A stretch of DNA of 5,366 bases, from positions 1 through 5,366 of the forward strand of contig DQGR01000091.1 in assembly GCA_003524845.1 (NCBI GenBank). Reading direction: 5' to 3'. Shown piece after piece: positions 4,871 through 5,366 of this stretch. The position numbers and the translations under genes are program-made. The notes under the pieces were generated by a model. It saw only the letters and a program-made list of their open reading frames with translations. It ran no database searches and was not told the DNA's origin. Source of the DNA: Patescibacteria group bacterium (GTDB lineage: Bacteria > Patescibacteriota > Microgenomatia > UBA10105). The first letter of the stretch is position 1; the number at the start of each line of letters is the position of its first letter.

Positions 4871-5281
4871 ATGAAAACACTTCTCTACTGGTTACCAACA
4901 GTATTCTGGATGTCGCTGATTTTTTTCCTGTCTTCCCGGGCGAGTGTCAAAGTTTCAGATACACAAGTAGTGCAATTTCTGTTTTTTAAAACTTTGCATG
5001 TTGTTGAGTACGCGATTCTGTATGTACTGTTATTTCGTTCTCTGAAAAACACCTATCCGGCACCCCTTTGGCAAAACCGGTATAATGCATTGCTGATTGC
5101 CGTCACGTATGGCATGACGGATGAGGTGCACCAGATGTTTGTACCAACCCGCGAAGGCGCCTTCCGGGATGTAATCATCGACACAATGGGAATTTCGTTA
5201 GCTGCCATAAGTTTATGGAAATTATTACCACCAGCGCCGAAGCCACTCAAAGCTTTGGCGAAAAAGTTGGCCATTCTTTAA
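4871..5281 (+). CDS. VanZ-like family integral membrane protein
   Basis: 136 residues. Four membrane segments can be read at about 5-22, 38-56, 71-85 and 100-118. The conserved VanZ-family polar residues are present: the LSSR segment after TM1 (20-23), K40-x-x-H43-x-x-E46-Y47 in TM2, D84-E85-x-H87-Q88 followed by FVPTREG (90-96), and D100-x-x-x-D104-x-x-G107 at the start of TM4. VanZ of enterococci gives low-level teicoplanin resistance; the wider family is common, and its biochemical role is not established. Resistance should not be read from this hit alone. The C-terminal tail (PPAPKPLKALAKK) is cytoplasmic and basic. Its coding sequence is shared, in another frame, with the first 67 bases of tsaE. 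The start is set by the TATAAT promoter immediately upstream, not by a ribosome binding site. Confidence 0.88.
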   Translation: MKTLLYWLPTVFWMSLIFFLSSRASVKVSDTQVVQFLFFKTLHVVEYAILYVLLFRSLKNTYPAPLWQNRYNALLIAVTYGMTDEVHQMFVPTREGAFRDVIIDTMGISLAAISLWKLLPPAPKPLKALAKKLAIL

Positions 5282-5366
5282 TCAAAAGTAGGGAGGCAGT
5301 ATCGGTGCAACCTGGACAAGCAACCATTCTCACTTTATCCGGAGAGTTGGGGAGTGGGAAAACGAC
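5215..5366 (+). CDS. tsaE: TsaE, ATPase of tRNA t6A37 synthesis (3' partial)
   Basis: The frame runs from the ATG at 5215 to the window edge, giving 50 complete residues and a partial codon. The N-terminus MEIITTSAEATQSFGEKVG matches the TsaE opening (a T/S-x-E-x-T-x-x-x-G-x-x-x helix). LTLSGELGSGKTT (38-50) is the TsaE Walker A loop (family form LxGxLGAGKTT). With TsaB and TsaD, TsaE powers the t6A37 modification of ANN-decoding tRNAs in the cytoplasm. Starting at 5215 overlaps the VanZ-like gene by 67 bases in a different frame and lacks a Shine-Dalgarno. A GTG at 5305 has a good one (GGGAGG, 5291-5296, 8 bases upstream) but would drop the conserved N-terminal helix. The upstream start is preferred on family similarity. 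Walker B and the rest lie beyond the window. Confidence 0.85.
   Translation, partial: MEIITTSAEATQSFGEKVGHSLIKSREAVSVQPGQATILTLSGELGSGKT

Noticed and set aside
5053..5274. Reverse-strand ORF of 73 residues
   Set aside because: It lies fully antisense to the VanZ-like and tsaE genes and shows no recognisable motif.
4871..5281. Calling the VanZ-like protein an antibiotic-resistance gene
   Set aside because: The family is widespread and mostly uncharacterised; there are no vanH, vanA, vanX or other glycopeptide-resistance genes nearby.

Overview
The window looks like a fragment of a Patescibacteria/CPR genome, most likely Microgenomates-like. This is inferred from the protein style: a dockerin-like surface protein with a Ser/Pro linker, a lamin-tail-domain surface protein with a PS-rich stalk, a compact ftsE-ftsX-M23 cluster, and short conserved membrane proteins of unknown function. 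No rRNA or other taxonomic marker is present. All genes are on the + strand and packed tightly. No gene-free stretch reaches 300 bases; the longest gap is 107 bases (3857-3963) and most of it is a structured repeat.

Layout. 1-255 is the 3' end of a secreted protein ending in a dockerin/EF-hand-like module; it has no start codon in the window. A promoter-like pair (292-320) precedes a five-gene run that reads as one operon: a bitopic membrane protein with a conserved extracytoplasmic domain (345-854), an 81-residue bitopic protein (859-1104), ftsE (1121-1801), ftsX (1798-2664, ATGA overlap) and a secreted coiled-coil M23 peptidase (2684-3856). An imperfect 21-bp inverted repeat with two nested hairpins follows (3871-3987); its right part supplies the ATG start candidates of a secreted, membrane-anchored lamin-tail-domain protein (3964-4794). 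That gene ends inside a 13-bp perfect hairpin. Next come a promoter placed so close to its gene that the mRNA may be leaderless, a VanZ-family membrane protein (4871-5281), and the start of tsaE (from 5215, overlapping the VanZ gene out of frame by 67 nt), cut by the window end.

How the genes fit together. FtsE (ATPase) and FtsX (membrane subunit) form the complex that in other bacteria activates a coiled-coil peptidoglycan hydrolase at the division site or cell wall (EnvC, PcsB, CwlO or RipC). The M23 protein in the same operon has a signal peptide and a long CwlO/PcsB/EnvC-type coiled coil, so it is the expected partner.

The most striking observation is that its LytM/M23 catalytic domain appears circularly permuted. 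The half carrying the HLH motif comes first, then a Gly/Ser linker, then the half carrying HTGID and YLH, which ends the protein. All the expected zinc and catalytic residues are present, but in the order HLH, HTGID, YLH instead of HxGxD, YxH, HLH. Other points worth attention are the hairpin that holds the M23 ribosome binding site in its loop, the small membrane protein next to ftsE, and the two competing starts of tsaE.
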